A DNA stretch of 52,199 nucleotides from an uncultured Rhodospirillaceae bacterium (GCA_913043025.1 CAJWLM010000020.1:1-52199), one strand, 5' to 3'. Shown: positions 10,561 through 20,515, counted from the stretch's first letter. Made by a program: numbers and translations. The notes: a model not told the origin generated them from the sequence alone.

Positions 10561-12233
10561 ATTCATACAAAAACACCGGCCAGCCGGGACCACAAGAACT
10601 TATTTTTCTAGCACTAGGCGGTGTTGGCGAAATTGGAATGAATTTATACCTTTATGGGCATGATGGCGCATGGTTAATGGTCGATTTGGGCGTTTGCTTT
10701 GGAGAAGATTACATCCCCGGGATAGATGGTGTTATGCCAGACCCCAGTTTTATTAGAGAACGATCGTCAACACTAGCGGGATTGGTTGTTACGCATGGTC
10801 ATGAAGACCATTTAGGAGCCATACAGCATCTTTGGCCTCAGCTTGGTTGCCCGGTTTATGCAACTGGTTTTCCAGCTAGTTTGCTGAGACGGAAATTGAA
10901 TGAAAACAATTTGGACAGTGTGGTGCCACTCAAGGAAATTAAGTGCGGGAGCAGTCTCAGCATCGGGCCGTTTGATATCAAATTAATCACCCTTACACAT
11001 TCGATCCCGGAGCCAAATGGTCTCGTAATTCGAACTAAGGCTGGCACTGTTGTGCACACTGGCGACTGGAAGTTTGACAAAGATCCAGTCATTGGTGGAG
11101 CTAGTGATGTGGCGGAACTTCGTAAAATCGGAGACGAGGGCGTGCTAGCGATGATGTGTGATTCGACTAACGCCCTCGTTAAAGGAGTTTCTGGCTCCGA
11201 GGGAAGCCTTAAAAAGCACTTGCAGCGTTTAATAGGTGGGTGCAAAAATCGTGTCGTAGTTGGATGTTTTGCGTCAAATGTTGCACGGTTTCAAACAATA
11301 GCTGAGGTAGCGGAAGATTGCGGGCGGCACGTTGTATTGCTTGGTAGGTCATTGCATCGAATAAATCAGGTTGCTCGCGAAAATGGGCTTTTCGAACATT
11401 TGGCTGCATTCATACCAGCGGAAAACTCCGGATATTTACCCCGGGATAAGGTGTTATTTATTTGCACCGGATCTCAGGGTGAGCCGCGTGCTGCGTTGGC
11501 TAGATTAGCGCGCGGTGATAACCGTGAGGTAGATCTTGATCCGGGTGATAGCGTTATCTTTTCGAGCAAGGTTATACCAGGAAATGAGGTGGCTGTTGCG
11601 CGATTACAGAACCAATTTATAGCTAAAGGGGTTGATGTTTTTACAGATGGAGAATGGAAAATCCATGTATCAGGACATCCAACGCGAGAAGACTTAGTGA
11701 CAATGTATGAGTATATTCGCCCCCAAATAGCGGTGCCTATACACGGTGAGATGCGTCATTTAGTTGGTCATAGTAAGTTGGCGAAAATGTGTCAGGTGCC
11801 TCATACCGTGATTGCAGTAAATGGCACTATTGTAAAACTCGACCCTACTGGTGCGCATATAATCGATCATGTAGAGACGGGGCGCGTCGGCGTTGACGGC
11901 ACTCGTTTAGTCTCACTTGATGCTGTGCCGATGCGTGAAAGACGAAGATTACAGAGTTCTGGAATAGTTTTTGTGAGCATAGTTTTTGACGAAAACCGGG
12001 AGCTGGCACTCCAACCTTACGTGTCAAGTGCTGGCTTGATAGATGAAATTGTCGATGAAGAAATTCTGATTGATGCAGAGAAACGCGCAGGCGATGTAAT
12101 TTCATCATTAAGTAAAAAAGTTATGTCAAATGAAGGAGCTATAATAGAAGCTGTTAAACGTGAAGTGCGGGCTGTATTTAGAAAAGCAATTGGTAAAAAG
12201 CCGATTATTAAGGTGCATATTTTATCTAACTAA
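10557..12233 (+). CDS. rnj: Ribonuclease J
   Basis: Metallo-beta-lactamase / beta-CASP RNase with 5'-3' exonuclease and endonuclease activity, used in mRNA turnover and rRNA maturation in alphaproteobacteria. The zinc-binding motif THGHEDHLGA has H80, H82, D84 and H85; further family pieces are VVHTGDWKFD, the beta-CASP segment FICTGSQGEPRAAL and the HVSGHPTREDL / PIHGEMRHLVGH histidine motifs. The 558 residues include the C-terminal domain. It overlaps coaX by 4 bp, suggesting translational coupling. Confidence 0.97.
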   Translation: MNSYKNTGQPGPQELIFLALGGVGEIGMNLYLYGHDGAWLMVDLGVCFGEDYIPGIDGVMPDPSFIRERSSTLAGLVVTHGHEDHLGAIQHLWPQLGCPVYATGFPASLLRRKLNENNLDSVVPLKEIKCGSSLSIGPFDIKLITLTHSIPEPNGLVIRTKAGTVVHTGDWKFDKDPVIGGASDVAELRKIGDEGVLAMMCDSTNALVKGVSGSEGSLKKHLQRLIGGCKNRVVVGCFASNVARFQTIAEVAEDCGRHVVLLGRSLHRINQVARENGLFEHLAAFIPAENSGYLPRDKVLFICTGSQGEPRAALARLARGDNREVDLDPGDSVIFSSKVIPGNEVAVARLQNQFIAKGVDVFTDGEWKIHVSGHPTREDLVTMYEYIRPQIAVPIHGEMRHLVGHSKLAKMCQVPHTVIAVNGTIVKLDPTGAHIIDHVETGRVGVDGTRLVSLDAVPMRERRRLQSSGIVFVSIVFDENRELALQPYVSSAGLIDEIVDEEILIDAEKRAGDVISSLSKKVMSNEGAIIEAVKREVRAVFRKAIGKKPIIKVHILSN

Positions 12234-12263
12234 ATCATTGTATCATTGGAGGAATATCAAATA

Positions 12264-12500
12264 ATGGGATGGGTTTCTGGTATTATAGTTTACATCCTAA
12301 TATGGTGGATGGTGTTCTTTTCGATACTGCCATTTGGCAATCATCCTGAGACTAAGCCTGAGGAAGGGCATGCTGAAAGTGCTCCTGCGAAGCCCCGTAT
12401 TGGATTAAAGATGTTGGCCACCACCTGCATTTCAACCGGTCTCTTTGGCGTTGCTTGGTGGATAATCCAGTCTGACCTGATATCTTTTCGGACCCTTTAG
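12264..12500 (+). CDS. Small two-helix membrane protein (DUF1467-like)
   Basis: A 78-residue protein with two membrane helices (IIVYILIWWMVFFSILPFG and LATTCISTGLFGVAWWII) joined by a polar, Glu/Pro-rich linker. The IWW...LPFG pattern and the place between rnj and proS match the alphaproteobacterial DUF1467 family, whose function is unknown. I take the ATG at 12264 because GGAGGA at 12248-12253 is well placed for it; an in-frame TTG at 12246 overlaps that ribosome site. It is the last gene of the nuo-birA-coaX-rnj run. Confidence 0.8.
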   Translation: MGWVSGIIVYILIWWMVFFSILPFGNHPETKPEEGHAESAPAKPRIGLKMLATTCISTGLFGVAWWIIQSDLISFRTL

Positions 12501-12505
12501 CTAAT

Positions 12506-12537
12506 AAAAAAAAAGACGGGGCTCTAAGGCTCCCGTC
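12506..12537 (-). terminator. Intrinsic-type terminator reading leftwards
   Basis: On the minus strand a GC-rich hairpin (outer stem GACGGG/CCCGTC, one bulged base, inner GC/GC pairs, six-base loop, 12515-12537) is followed at once by nine T residues (plus-strand A-run 12506-12514). That is the shape of a Rho-independent terminator for a transcript coming from the right, but no minus-strand gene is visible there. On the plus strand the hairpin lies 15 bp after the DUF1467-like gene and lacks a T-tract, so it might still act as a 3' end hairpin for the nuo run. Confidence 0.55.
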
Positions 12538-12540
12538 CCA

Positions 12541-13032
12541 ATAAATTTGCTCTCTGTTGACTGCGAAGTTACGATTCAAGTATCGATCTACGCTTTTTAG
12601 TCCTCCCTGACCGTAGCCCTTCTTAATTGCACACTTTTATATCATTAATTGCACACTTTTATATCATTATTTCAGATATTAAGTAAGAACCTTTTTGAAG
12701 CTTGTCATTAGTTTTTAACGCTAACAGATCAGATTTTTTAACAGAAACATCAAAGTGCAGTGAAGCGAGGAAGCTTTAAGAGAGTGGTTTTTTGGTTCCG
12801 TGTGCACAAACTAATGTATTCAACTCTTGATGATATGCATTTCCAACGGTATCGTTATCAGAATTCGTTTAGGCTTCCACATAAGAAAACATGGCTCGAT
12901 CAAAATATAAATCCATCAGGGGCAGCGGCAATCACAAATAACCATCAATTATTAAAAAAGCCTTATGTTCACCTGAGGAGTTTCCATTCAACGATAACAG
13001 GGTTGGCCGGCAAGGTGAGTAAAAGGCTGAAT
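12541..13032. other. Long non-coding stretch before the secreted hypothetical gene
   Basis: About 490 bp without a credible gene. It contains the tandem repeat at 12623-12666. On the minus strand, weak stems can be drawn from CTACG/CGTAG (12588-12592 with 12612-12616) and CGAT/ATCG (12572-12585) in front of the leftward terminator. A weak sigma70-like match for the downstream gene is TTGATG (12827-12832), 17-bp spacer, TATCGT (12850-12855). An open plus-strand frame runs from a GTG at 12760 into the next gene, but its translation has no protein-like character, so I treat it as untranslated. Confidence 0.5.
12623..12666. repeat. Perfect 22-bp tandem repeat, two copies
   Basis: Two identical, directly adjacent copies (12623-12644 and 12645-12666), each starting TTAATTGCACAC and ending TTTTATATCA, with three more matching bases after the second copy. 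The unit is AT-rich and not palindromic. It lies in the non-coding stretch between the leftward terminator and the secreted hypothetical gene. It could be a simple duplication, a pair of protein-binding sites or part of a promoter. Confidence 0.9.
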
Positions 13033-13521
13033 ATGTTAAAACAAAATGTTGGTATACTTGGAATTTTGGTATGTCTAAGTGCCGGAGCATTTGCCGATGG
13101 CATGATAAATCCGTTTGAGTCAAAAAAAACTATTAACAGCAACCATCAAACAAAAGATAAAGCCCAAGCAGAAAAGAAGGTCACAAGTGTCAGCTTCGAT
13201 GCGAAAGATTGTGCCCGCCTTGTGCAGCATCAGCCAAGAAATGACGTAAATTATAAGTCAGGGGTCGATGCTTATGGAAAACAGGTTGTGGGAGCGGAAC
13301 TCGGTGGTGGGCAAAAGTTGAGACTCCCATCTACTATCGAATTTCCAATAGCATTTAACCCCTTAAAGGGGGCGGCCGCTTCTCGTTTTGGCGAGACAAC
13401 AGCCGGCGTTGGAAAGGTAAAATACGATATTTCAAAAAATACATTTACTTTCAATGGCCAGGCAATGAATGACAAGGCGATTGCAAACTTGGCGAGTAGA
13501 TGCCGGGCGGTGGGTCGTTAA
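13033..13521 (+). CDS. Secreted protein of unknown function
   Basis: A 162-residue protein with a clear signal peptide: basic start (MLKQN), hydrophobic core (VGILGILVCLSAG) and a likely cut after AFA. The mature part begins with a Lys/Asn/Gln-rich linker, then a compact domain with CARLVQHQPRNDVNY, GVDAYGKQVVGAELGGG, a beta-rich segment KLRLPSTIEFPIAF and VGKVKYD.SKNTFTFNGQAM, ending near SRCRAVGR. Two cysteines bracket the domain and might pair. I recall similar unnamed periplasmic proteins in alphaproteobacteria but cannot name a family. AAAAGG upstream supports the ATG at 13033; an in-frame GTG at 13015 would only lengthen the basic n-region. Confidence 0.75.
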   Translation: MLKQNVGILGILVCLSAGAFADGMINPFESKKTINSNHQTKDKAQAEKKVTSVSFDAKDCARLVQHQPRNDVNYKSGVDAYGKQVVGAELGGGQKLRLPSTIEFPIAFNPLKGAAASRFGETTAGVGKVKYDISKNTFTFNGQAMNDKAIANLASRCRAVGR

Positions 13522-13612
13522 CTATGCGTTTATTCTAAATACATGATGTAAAAATTATCTCTGCTATTTTTTCATTATATTTCAGTTGAATTCTCTTAGA
13601 GGTGGAGGCGAA

Positions 13613-14956
13613 ATGAGAATAAACCCTAGTCATGCCGTTAGGATGTCTAAGTACTTCCTGCCTGTACTGAGGGAAACACCCCAAGAAGCACAAACATTAT
13701 CGCACAGGTACATGTTGCGAGCTGGAATGATCCGTCAAGCTAGTGCAGGCATTTATTCCTGGCTTCCCCTTGGTTTTAGGGTACTTAAGAAAATCGAACA
13801 GATAGTTCGTGAGGAACAGGATCGTGCCGGTGCGCAGGAACTACTGATGCCTACTATTCAGCCATCCGAGATTTGGAAAAAATCTGGTCGATACGAAGAC
13901 TATGGCAAGGAAATGCTTCGGGTCAAAGATCGGCACAACCGTGAAATGTTATATGGACCAACAAACGAGGAATTGATAACTGAGATATTTGGCAATGATT
14001 TGCGAAGTTATCGTGATGTTCCAAAGATTCTTTACCATATTCAGTGGAAATTTCGTGATGAAGTCCGCCCACGGTATGGCGTTATGCGCGGGCGTGAGTT
14101 CTACATGAAAGACGCTTATTCCTTCGATATTTCGCCTGAGGCGGGCCGTCTGTCCTATAACAAGATGTTTGTGTCTTATTTACGTTCATTTGCGCGAATG
14201 GGGCTCAAAGCAATACCAATGAAAGCTGATGCTGGTCCCATCGGGGGCAATCTTAGTCATGAATTTATAATCTTAGCAGAGACTGGAGAAAGTGAAGTAT
14301 TTTGTCATTCAGACTATATCGATTTGGATGCACTGAAAGACGAAGCAGAATACGACGGAGATTTGCAGCCAATTATTGATCGGTGGACAAAGCGCTACGC
14401 TGCTACAGATGAAATTCATGACGAAGAGAAATTTCACCGCGAGGTGCCGGTAAATAGGAGGGTCTGCGCAAGAGGCATAGAAATCGGACATATTTTTTTC
14501 TTCGGGACAAAATATTCTGAGGCTCTTGGCGCCATTGTTGATTTAGCTGATGGTGGAGAGAAAGCTCTTGAGATGGGGTCTTACGGTATTGGTATCTCAA
14601 GACTGGTAGGTGGTATTATAGAAGCGAGTCATGACGCAAATGGAATCATCTGGCCGGAGAGTGTGGCGCCTTTTCATGTAGGGCTAGTAAATTTGCGGCA
14701 AGGTGATGGAGCTTGTGATAAAGTTGCGGAGTCCATCTTCAGTAAGGTTGCTTCACTTGGTAGCGATATTATCTATGATGATCGCACAGAACGGGCTGGT
14801 GCAAAATTTGCCACAATGGATCTAATTGGTGTTCCTTATCAGGTGATCATTGGTCCAAAAGTTGTAGAGCGAAATGTCATTGAGGTTAAGAATCGTAAAA
14901 CTGGTAAAAGTGAAGAAATGTCGCACGATGCCTTCTTTAACCTTCTTAAGGCGTAG
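13613..14956 (+). CDS. proS: Prolyl-tRNA synthetase (short alphaproteobacterial type)
   Basis: Charges tRNA-Pro. The class II core is present: [21 protein letters not shown], motif 2 around [21 protein letters not shown] and motif 3 [16 protein letters not shown], then a C-terminal anticodon-binding domain (VGLVNLRQG...[10 protein letters not shown]). At about 447 residues it lacks the large editing insertion of the E. coli enzyme, as is usual in alphaproteobacteria. I chose the ATG at 13613 because GGTGGAGG (13601-13608) lies just upstream; homologues begin close to the internal ATG at 13643 (MSKYFLP), which has no ribosome site. lolC follows after 2 bp. Confidence 0.95.
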   Translation: MRINPSHAVRMSKYFLPVLRETPQEAQTLSHRYMLRAGMIRQASAGIYSWLPLGFRVLKKIEQIVREEQDRAGAQELLMPTIQPSEIWKKSGRYEDYGKEMLRVKDRHNREMLYGPTNEELITEIFGNDLRSYRDVPKILYHIQWKFRDEVRPRYGVMRGREFYMKDAYSFDISPEAGRLSYNKMFVSYLRSFARMGLKAIPMKADAGPIGGNLSHEFIILAETGESEVFCHSDYIDLDALKDEAEYDGDLQPIIDRWTKRYAATDEIHDEEKFHREVPVNRRVCARGIEIGHIFFFGTKYSEALGAIVDLADGGEKALEMGSYGIGISRLVGGIIEASHDANGIIWPESVAPFHVGLVNLRQGDGACDKVAESIFSKVASLGSDIIYDDRTERAGAKFATMDLIGVPYQVIIGPKVVERNVIEVKNRKTGKSEEMSHDAFFNLLKA

Positions 14957-14958
14957 AT

Positions 14959-16203
14959 ATGTTTAGTGCATTCGAACGTCTCGTGGCTTTTCGCTACCTC
15001 CGCTCAAGGCGTCAGGAGGGTTTTATTTCCGTTGTAACATGGTTTTCACTGCTTGGAATTATGCTTGGCGTTGCCACGTTGATCATTGTGATGTCCGTGA
15101 TGAATGGTTTTCGCGAGCAACTTCTAAGCCGAATAGTTGGGGTAAATGGGCATGTTGAGGTAGTAAGTCCAAGCCGTGTACTGAGCGATTATGATGCTCT
15201 CGTAAAACTCGTCAAATCAGTTGATGGGGTTCTTACAGCTACTCCAGTTGTTCAAGGGCAAGTACTAGCGTCCACTCCAAGTCGCTCCTCTGGCGCGTTG
15301 GTGCGGGGTCTTTCTTATGAGAGCATTATGCAGCGTCCTATTCTATCGAATAGTATCCTTAAAGGATCGCTGAATAGTTTTAAAAATGGGTCAAGGATTC
15401 TGATCGGTTCGCGTTTCGCTCGTCGTTTTAATCTTAATGTAGGATCCAAAATAAAACTTATATCTCCTCAAAGCACGAACACGGCAATGGGCCCTGTGCC
15501 GCGCACCAAAACGTTTCGTGTGGGTGGTATTTTTCGCGTGGGAATGAGCGAATATGACAGTAATTTTATTTACATGCCAATAAAGGTGGCTCAACTTTTC
15601 TTTCGACACAAGGAAACCGTTTCGAAAATTGAGGTCATCACAGAAAATGCTGATTTAGCAGATGAATACCGCAAGATTATAGATCAAAAACTTTGGCCAG
15701 TAGCCCGGTCACTGAGTTGGCAGCAAGTGAACTCGAGTTTTTTTGAGGCTCTTAAAGTTGAGCGTAATGTTATGTTCTTAATTTTAAGTCTCATTATTCT
15801 GGTTGCGGCATTTAATGTTATTTCTAGCCAAGTTATGCTCGTAAACGACAAACGCAAGGGGATAGCTATACTTCGAACGATGGGCGCAACGAGACAAATG
15901 ATACTGCGTATTTTCTTTATGACTGGAGCCAGTGTTGGCGTCGTAGGTACATTGCTTGGTGGGGTATTGGGTTTGCTTTTTACGTTAAATATAGAAGTTA
16001 TAAGGCAATTTTTACAATCCCTTCTCAACACTGAGTTGTTTCCTGCGGAGATTTATTTTCTCTCAAAAATGCCCTCAAAAATTGATAACATGGAAGTCGC
16101 CTCAGTTTTGATTATGGCTTTGGCGCTCTCGTTGCTAGCATCTATCTATCCCTCTTGGAAAGCGGCGCGTTTGGATCCAATCGAGGCGCTTCGATATGAA
16201 TAG
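14959..16203 (+). CDS. lolC: Lipoprotein-releasing ABC transporter permease (LolC/LolE family)
   Basis: Inner-membrane permease that, with LolD, releases lipoproteins for transfer to the outer membrane. The 414-residue protein starts with the family motif [24 protein letters not shown], has a first membrane helix ([22 protein letters not shown]), a large periplasmic domain and three C-terminal helices, with the FtsX-like [22 protein letters not shown] loop and a [18 protein letters not shown] end. Only one permease gene is present here, so it probably forms a homodimer, as in many alphaproteobacteria. It overlaps lolD by 8 bp. Confidence 0.95.
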   Translation: MFSAFERLVAFRYLRSRRQEGFISVVTWFSLLGIMLGVATLIIVMSVMNGFREQLLSRIVGVNGHVEVVSPSRVLSDYDALVKLVKSVDGVLTATPVVQGQVLASTPSRSSGALVRGLSYESIMQRPILSNSILKGSLNSFKNGSRILIGSRFARRFNLNVGSKIKLISPQSTNTAMGPVPRTKTFRVGGIFRVGMSEYDSNFIYMPIKVAQLFFRHKETVSKIEVITENADLADEYRKIIDQKLWPVARSLSWQQVNSSFFEALKVERNVMFLILSLIILVAAFNVISSQVMLVNDKRKGIAILRTMGATRQMILRIFFMTGASVGVVGTLLGGVLGLLFTLNIEVIRQFLQSLLNTELFPAEIYFLSKMPSKIDNMEVASVLIMALALSLLASIYPSWKAARLDPIEALRYE

Positions 16204-16882
16204 TAAACTCCTTGAGCTTCGTGCTATCCATCGTAGCTTCAAGCAGCCTGCCAAGAATCTAAGTGTCTTGGAAGATTTATCCCTTAGCGTAGGCGCGGGG
16301 GAGGCTGTAGCTTTGGTTGGTCAATCCGGATCCGGAAAGTCAACACTTTTGCATATTGCTGGCCTCTTAGAGCGACCGACCTCAGGGGAGGTTAAACTAA
16401 CAGGTCTAGATTGTGGCAAAATTAGCGATCGTGAACGCACTGCGATAAGGCGTAATCATGTCGGATTTGTTTACCAATATCACCATCTGATGCCAGAATT
16501 TTCGTCTCTTGAGAATATCATGATTCCTCAAATGATGGCTGGTGTTAGTAGAAAAATTGCAACCGAGCATGCGGCCCATCTTTTAAATTCGGTAGGCCTG
16601 ACTGAGCGCCGCGATCATCGTCCGGCAAAACTTTCTGGAGGGGAGCAGCAACGTGTCGCTTTTGCCCGAGCTCTTGCAAATGAGCCACAAATGCTTCTTG
16701 CTGATGAACCCACCGGTAATCTTGATGCTGAAACAGCTGAAAGTGTTTTTATTCTATTGCAGCGTTTGATCAGCGATAATGGGTTAGCCGCCCTTATTGC
16801 AACCCACAACCCGGAGTTGGCGAATAGGCTTGACCGACGTCTGCTATTGAAAAAGGGTAAGGTCATCGACCAAAACTCCTGA
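16196..16882 (+). CDS. lolD: Lipoprotein-releasing ABC transporter ATP-binding protein
   Basis: ATPase driving lipoprotein release by the LolCD complex. All ABC motifs are visible in 228 residues: Walker [10 protein letters not shown] (about 42-50), Q-loop [18 protein letters not shown], signature [15 protein letters not shown], Walker [13 protein letters not shown] and the switch histidine in IATHNPELA. The start overlaps the end of lolC, so the two are translationally coupled. A 110-bp gap then separates it from dnaE. Confidence 0.96.
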   Translation: MNSKLLELRAIHRSFKQPAKNLSVLEDLSLSVGAGEAVALVGQSGSGKSTLLHIAGLLERPTSGEVKLTGLDCGKISDRERTAIRRNHVGFVYQYHHLMPEFSSLENIMIPQMMAGVSRKIATEHAAHLLNSVGLTERRDHRPAKLSGGEQQRVAFARALANEPQMLLADEPTGNLDAETAESVFILLQRLISDNGLAALIATHNPELANRLDRRLLLKKGKVIDQNS

Positions 16883-16943
16883 GTCGTTATTTCCTCTACT
16901 TGTATTATTTACATGGTGACCGTAACTCCCTAATAAGTTTGAA

Positions 16944-16972
16944 TTAAACAAGCATCTAAGCAAGTTTATAAA
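16944..16972 (+). promoter_or_regulatory. Possible sigma70 promoter of dnaE
   Basis: In the 110-bp gap before dnaE, TATAAA (16967-16972) resembles a -10 box and lies 17 bp after TTAAAC (16944-16949), a poor -35 match. A start site near 16979 would give a leader of only about 14 bases. This is a pattern match only; dnaE may also be read through from lolD. Confidence 0.3.
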
Positions 16973-16992
16973 TTTCGTGCATACATTGAAGT

Positions 16993-19900
16993 ATGGGACA
17001 CGCTGGATTCATCCATTTACGAATTCATTCAGCCTATTCACTTTCGGAAGGTGCGCTGAAAATAGGTACAATCGCAGAGTTGTGCGAGCGTTTCGATATG
17101 CCAGCGGCAGCTATAACAGACACCAATAATTTATTCGGAGCGTTAGAATTTTCGCTGTCATTAAGAGAAGCCGGTGTGCAGCCAATTATAGGTTGTCAGA
17201 TAACTCTCTTACGGGAGGATAATTCTGGCGAAGTATCACGGGCTCCGGGAGATCAGTTAATACTGCTCGTGCAATCTGAAATCGGGTACAGTAACCTCCT
17301 TAAACTCTCAAGCGCAGCATATCTTGGAGATGAGGCCCTACAGTCAGTTGAAGTAAGTTATTCAGATCTTGAGGCACACTCCGAAGGATTAATAGCCCTT
17401 TCTGGCGGTCCAGCCGGTCCTGTCGGGCGCATGCTTGCCGAAGGCCAGGATGATGCGGCCCTTCTTTGTCTCAATAAGTTGAATATGATTTTCCCAGAGC
17501 GGTTTTACATCGAGCTTATGCGGCATGGTCGTGATATTGAAACTCAAATCGAAGAGAGCTTAATCAATCTCGCCTATCAAAATAGCATACCGTTAGTCGC
17601 AACTAACGAAGTTTTCTTTGCTAAAAAGGAGATGCACGCCGCACATGATGCGCTGATATGTATTGCGGCTGGAGCAACAATCGATCAAGAAAACAGACGT
17701 CGCGAAACACCGGAGCACTATTTCAAATCTGCGGCAGAAATGAAAGCATTATTCGCAGATATTCCAGAAGCAATTGATAATACTGTAGTTGTTGCGCAGC
17801 GTTGTGCGTTCGTACCTGAAGTCCGAGACCCAATCTTGCCTCTCTATCCTGAATTAGGCGGGAGAACGGAAATGGAAGTACTCAGGGAAATGGCGGGCAA
17901 GGGGCTTTCCAATCGTCTAAGAAGGGTAGGTTCTGAGCACTCGAAAACAGAATATATGGATAGGCTTGAATTCGAGCTCCAAACAATTGAGAGCATGGGA
18001 TACGCGGGCTATTTTTTAATCGTTGCAGATTTTATCCAATGGGCAAAGGACCAAAACATTCCAGTGGGCCCGGGGCGAGGTTCAGGGGCAGGTTCTGTAG
18101 TAGCATGGGCACTGACAATCACTGATCTTGACCCACTACGGTGGGGTCTACTTTTTGAACGGTTTCTCAATCCTGAGCGAATTTCAATGCCTGATTTTGA
18201 CATTGATTTTTGTAAAAATCGTCGGGACGAGGTTATCGGATATGTTCAGCAGGTTTACGGCCGCGATAAAGTTGCACAGATAATAACCTTTGGAAAGCTT
18301 GAGGCGCGGGCGGCTCTTCGTGACGTGGGGCGTGTTATGGGAATGCCATACGGTCAAGTGGATCAAATTTGTAAGCTAGTTCCTTATAATCCGGCGAAAC
18401 CCATCGGATTAGAAAAAGCTATCGGAAGTGAGCCGGCGCTTCAGGAATTAATTAAGAAAGAGGAGGTAGTGGCTCAGCTTTTTGATGTGGCTAAAAAGTT
18501 AGAAGGGCTTTATCGGCATGCATCAACACATGCGGCGGGGGTGGTAATAAGCGATAGACCCTTAGATGAGTTGGTGCCATTATATCGCGACCCCCGTTCG
18601 GACATGCCAGTAACTCAGTTCAACATGAAATACGTGGAAATGGCAGGGCTCGTTAAATTTGATTTTCTTGGGCTAAAAACTTTGACTGTACTATCAGAGT
18701 CTCAAGAATTACTCAAAAAACGCGATGTAAATATAGACTTTGAAACGATGTTGTTGGATGACAAAGTCACCTATGAGATGTTTTGCCGGGGAGATACAAC
18801 AGGTGTTTTTCAGCTAGAATCAAGCGGAATGAAGGATGTGATACGTAAGCTTGAGCCTGATAGGTTCGAGGATATTATTGCGCTTGTTTCTCTTTACCGT
18901 CCCGGGCCTATGGATAATATCCCAAGCTATATTGCGCGGAAGCATGACCGCGAAAAAGCCGACTTCATGCATCCATTGATTGAAGACATTCTCAAAGAGA
19001 CTTACGGGATAATGATCTACCAGGAACAAGTTATGCAGATAGCCCAGGAGCTCTCCGGCTACACGCTTGGTGGTGCAGACTTATTGCGGCGCGCAATGGG
19101 AAAAAAAATTCAAGCTGAAATGGATGCTCAACGGAAAGCATTTATAGACGGGGCGTTGAACAACAAGGTTGACCGCGGTGTGGCTGGTCATATTTTTGAG
19201 CAAGTCAATAAATTTGCAGGATACGGTTTTAATAAGTCACATGCGGCTGCGTACGCGCTGGTAGCATATCAGACCGGGTTTTTAAAAGCTAACTACCCGG
19301 TCGAATTTATGGCAGCATCAATGTCATTGGACATGGCAAATACGGATAAACTCAATGCATTTCGTGTTGAGCTGGATCGACTTGGCATCAAGCTTTTACC
19401 CCCTGATGTAAATAGGTCTGCACCTAATTTTTCTGTAGAGGTGCAGGGTAGCGGTGAGCTCGCAGTTCGTTATGCTCTTGGAGCTCTCAAAAACGTCGGT
19501 GTTGAGGCAATGAGGTTGCTGGTTGAGGAGCGTGAAACAAACGGACCTTTTGAACATATATTTGATTTTGCAAATCGTCTTGACGTACAGATTATAAATA
19601 AGCGGCAAACGGAAAATCTTACCCGCGCAGGTGCATTCGACGCACTTAATCCCAACAGGAGGCAAATTTTTCAAGCTATCGAAATTTTGTTAAGTTATGC
19701 TGGGCTTGCTCAGAATGAGCGGGAAAGTAATCAAACTAGTCTTTTCGGTGATATAGGCCAAGATGCTTTGCCACCGCTTCCTGATGTTGCCGATTGGGGT
19801 AGCCAGGAACGCCTGCAACAAGAATTTGCTGCCATAGGATTTTATCTTTCAGCGCATCCTCTTGAAGCATATGCAAATACCTTCAAACGACTCAAAGTTG

Positions 19901-20418
19901 TAAGCTGGAAAGACGTCACCACAGGCAATGCTCGAGGCACAGTATTACGTTTAGCGGGGATAGTCGTCGGAAAACGTATTATTAACGGCAAACGCGGTAA
20001 AATTGCTTTTGTACAAATGTCGGATATTAGTGGAATTTACGAAATAACAGTATTTTCCGAAGTATTGACCAGCTGTTATGAACTTTTGGATGGTGGTGTG
20101 CCTATAATTGTGCATGCTGGGGTGCAAAAAAATGGTGACGACTTCCGTGTTACCGCTACACGGATTGAGGCGTTGGATGAGGCAGCGTCAACGGCCGCCG
20201 TAGGCCTCCAAGTTTTCCTGCAAGATGAGACGCCAATAGAGACGTTAAGCTTATTTATTAAAGAACACGGCGCAAAGGGAAATGGTCGGATTTCATTGAT
20301 GCTTGATCTACCTGAGCAGGATGTTGAAATAGACATTAAAGACCGCTTCCAAATTACTCCAGAGTTTCGTTCTGCGGTAAAGTCAATTGCCGGAGTGATC
20401 GACGTGCGTGATATTTGA
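16993..20418 (+). CDS. dnaE: DNA polymerase III subunit alpha
   Basis: Catalytic subunit of the replicative DNA polymerase; 1141 residues, normal for DnaE. The N-terminal PHP domain opens with FIHLRIHSAYSLSEGALKI. The polymerase palm carries GPGRGSGAGSVVAWAL and PDFDIDFCKNRRDEVI, whose D401 and D403 fall at the same numbers as the catalytic aspartates of E. coli; the third is in VKFDFLGLKTL. The fingers and helix-hairpin-helix parts (GYGFNKSHAAAYALVAYQT, then INKRQTENLTRAGAFD) are followed by an OB-fold domain (GTVLRLAGIVVGKR). The ribosome site is weak. It stands after lolD, the usual alphaproteobacterial arrangement. Confidence 0.98.
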   Translation: MGHAGFIHLRIHSAYSLSEGALKIGTIAELCERFDMPAAAITDTNNLFGALEFSLSLREAGVQPIIGCQITLLREDNSGEVSRAPGDQLILLVQSEIGYSNLLKLSSAAYLGDEALQSVEVSYSDLEAHSEGLIALSGGPAGPVGRMLAEGQDDAALLCLNKLNMIFPERFYIELMRHGRDIETQIEESLINLAYQNSIPLVATNEVFFAKKEMHAAHDALICIAAGATIDQENRRRETPEHYFKSAAEMKALFADIPEAIDNTVVVAQRCAFVPEVRDPILPLYPELGGRTEMEVLREMAGKGLSNRLRRVGSEHSKTEYMDRLEFELQTIESMGYAGYFLIVADFIQWAKDQNIPVGPGRGSGAGSVVAWALTITDLDPLRWGLLFERFLNPERISMPDFDIDFCKNRRDEVIGYVQQVYGRDKVAQIITFGKLEARAALRDVGRVMGMPYGQVDQICKLVPYNPAKPIGLEKAIGSEPALQELIKKEEVVAQLFDVAKKLEGLYRHASTHAAGVVISDRPLDELVPLYRDPRSDMPVTQFNMKYVEMAGLVKFDFLGLKTLTVLSESQELLKKRDVNIDFETMLLDDKVTYEMFCRGDTTGVFQLESSGMKDVIRKLEPDRFEDIIALVSLYRPGPMDNIPSYIARKHDREKADFMHPLIEDILKETYGIMIYQEQVMQIAQELSGYTLGGADLLRRAMGKKIQAEMDAQRKAFIDGALNNKVDRGVAGHIFEQVNKFAGYGFNKSHAAAYALVAYQTGFLKANYPVEFMAASMSLDMANTDKLNAFRVELDRLGIKLLPPDVNRSAPNFSVEVQGSGELAVRYALGALKNVGVEAMRLLVEERETNGPFEHIFDFANRLDVQIINKRQTENLTRAGAFDALNPNRRQIFQAIEILLSYAGLAQNERESNQTSLFGDIGQDALPPLPDVADWGSQERLQQEFAAIGFYLSAHPLEAYANTFKRLKVVSWKDVTTGNARGTVLRLAGIVVGKRIINGKRGKIAFVQMSDISGIYEITVFSEVLTSCYELLDGGVPIIVHAGVQKNGDDFRVTATRIEALDEAASTAAVGLQVFLQDETPIETLSLFIKEHGAKGNGRISLMLDLPEQDVEIDIKDRFQITPEFRSAVKSIAGVIDVRDI

Positions 20419-20515
20419 ACGTTGTTGATTTTTCCCTTGCGAATCATCCGCGAAGAAGGTACATCACGCGCCATCAAACACGCGATTAGAATGGTCTTTA
20501 ATTGTAAAGGTCAAT

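Noticed and set aside
12352-12579. Minus-strand open frame across the DUF1467-like gene
   Set aside because: It is the antisense of a real gene, spans the terminator hairpin and has no recognisable product; the terminator is better explained by a possible small RNA.
12760-13032. N-terminal extension of the secreted protein from a GTG at 12760
   Set aside because: The extension is not protein-like, has no ribosome site, and would bury a well-formed signal peptide that starts at 13033.
20437-20465. Possible rpsB promoter TTGCGA-N17-TACATC
   Set aside because: The -10 box matches only three of six consensus bases; too weak to list, though the -35 resembles that of gltA.
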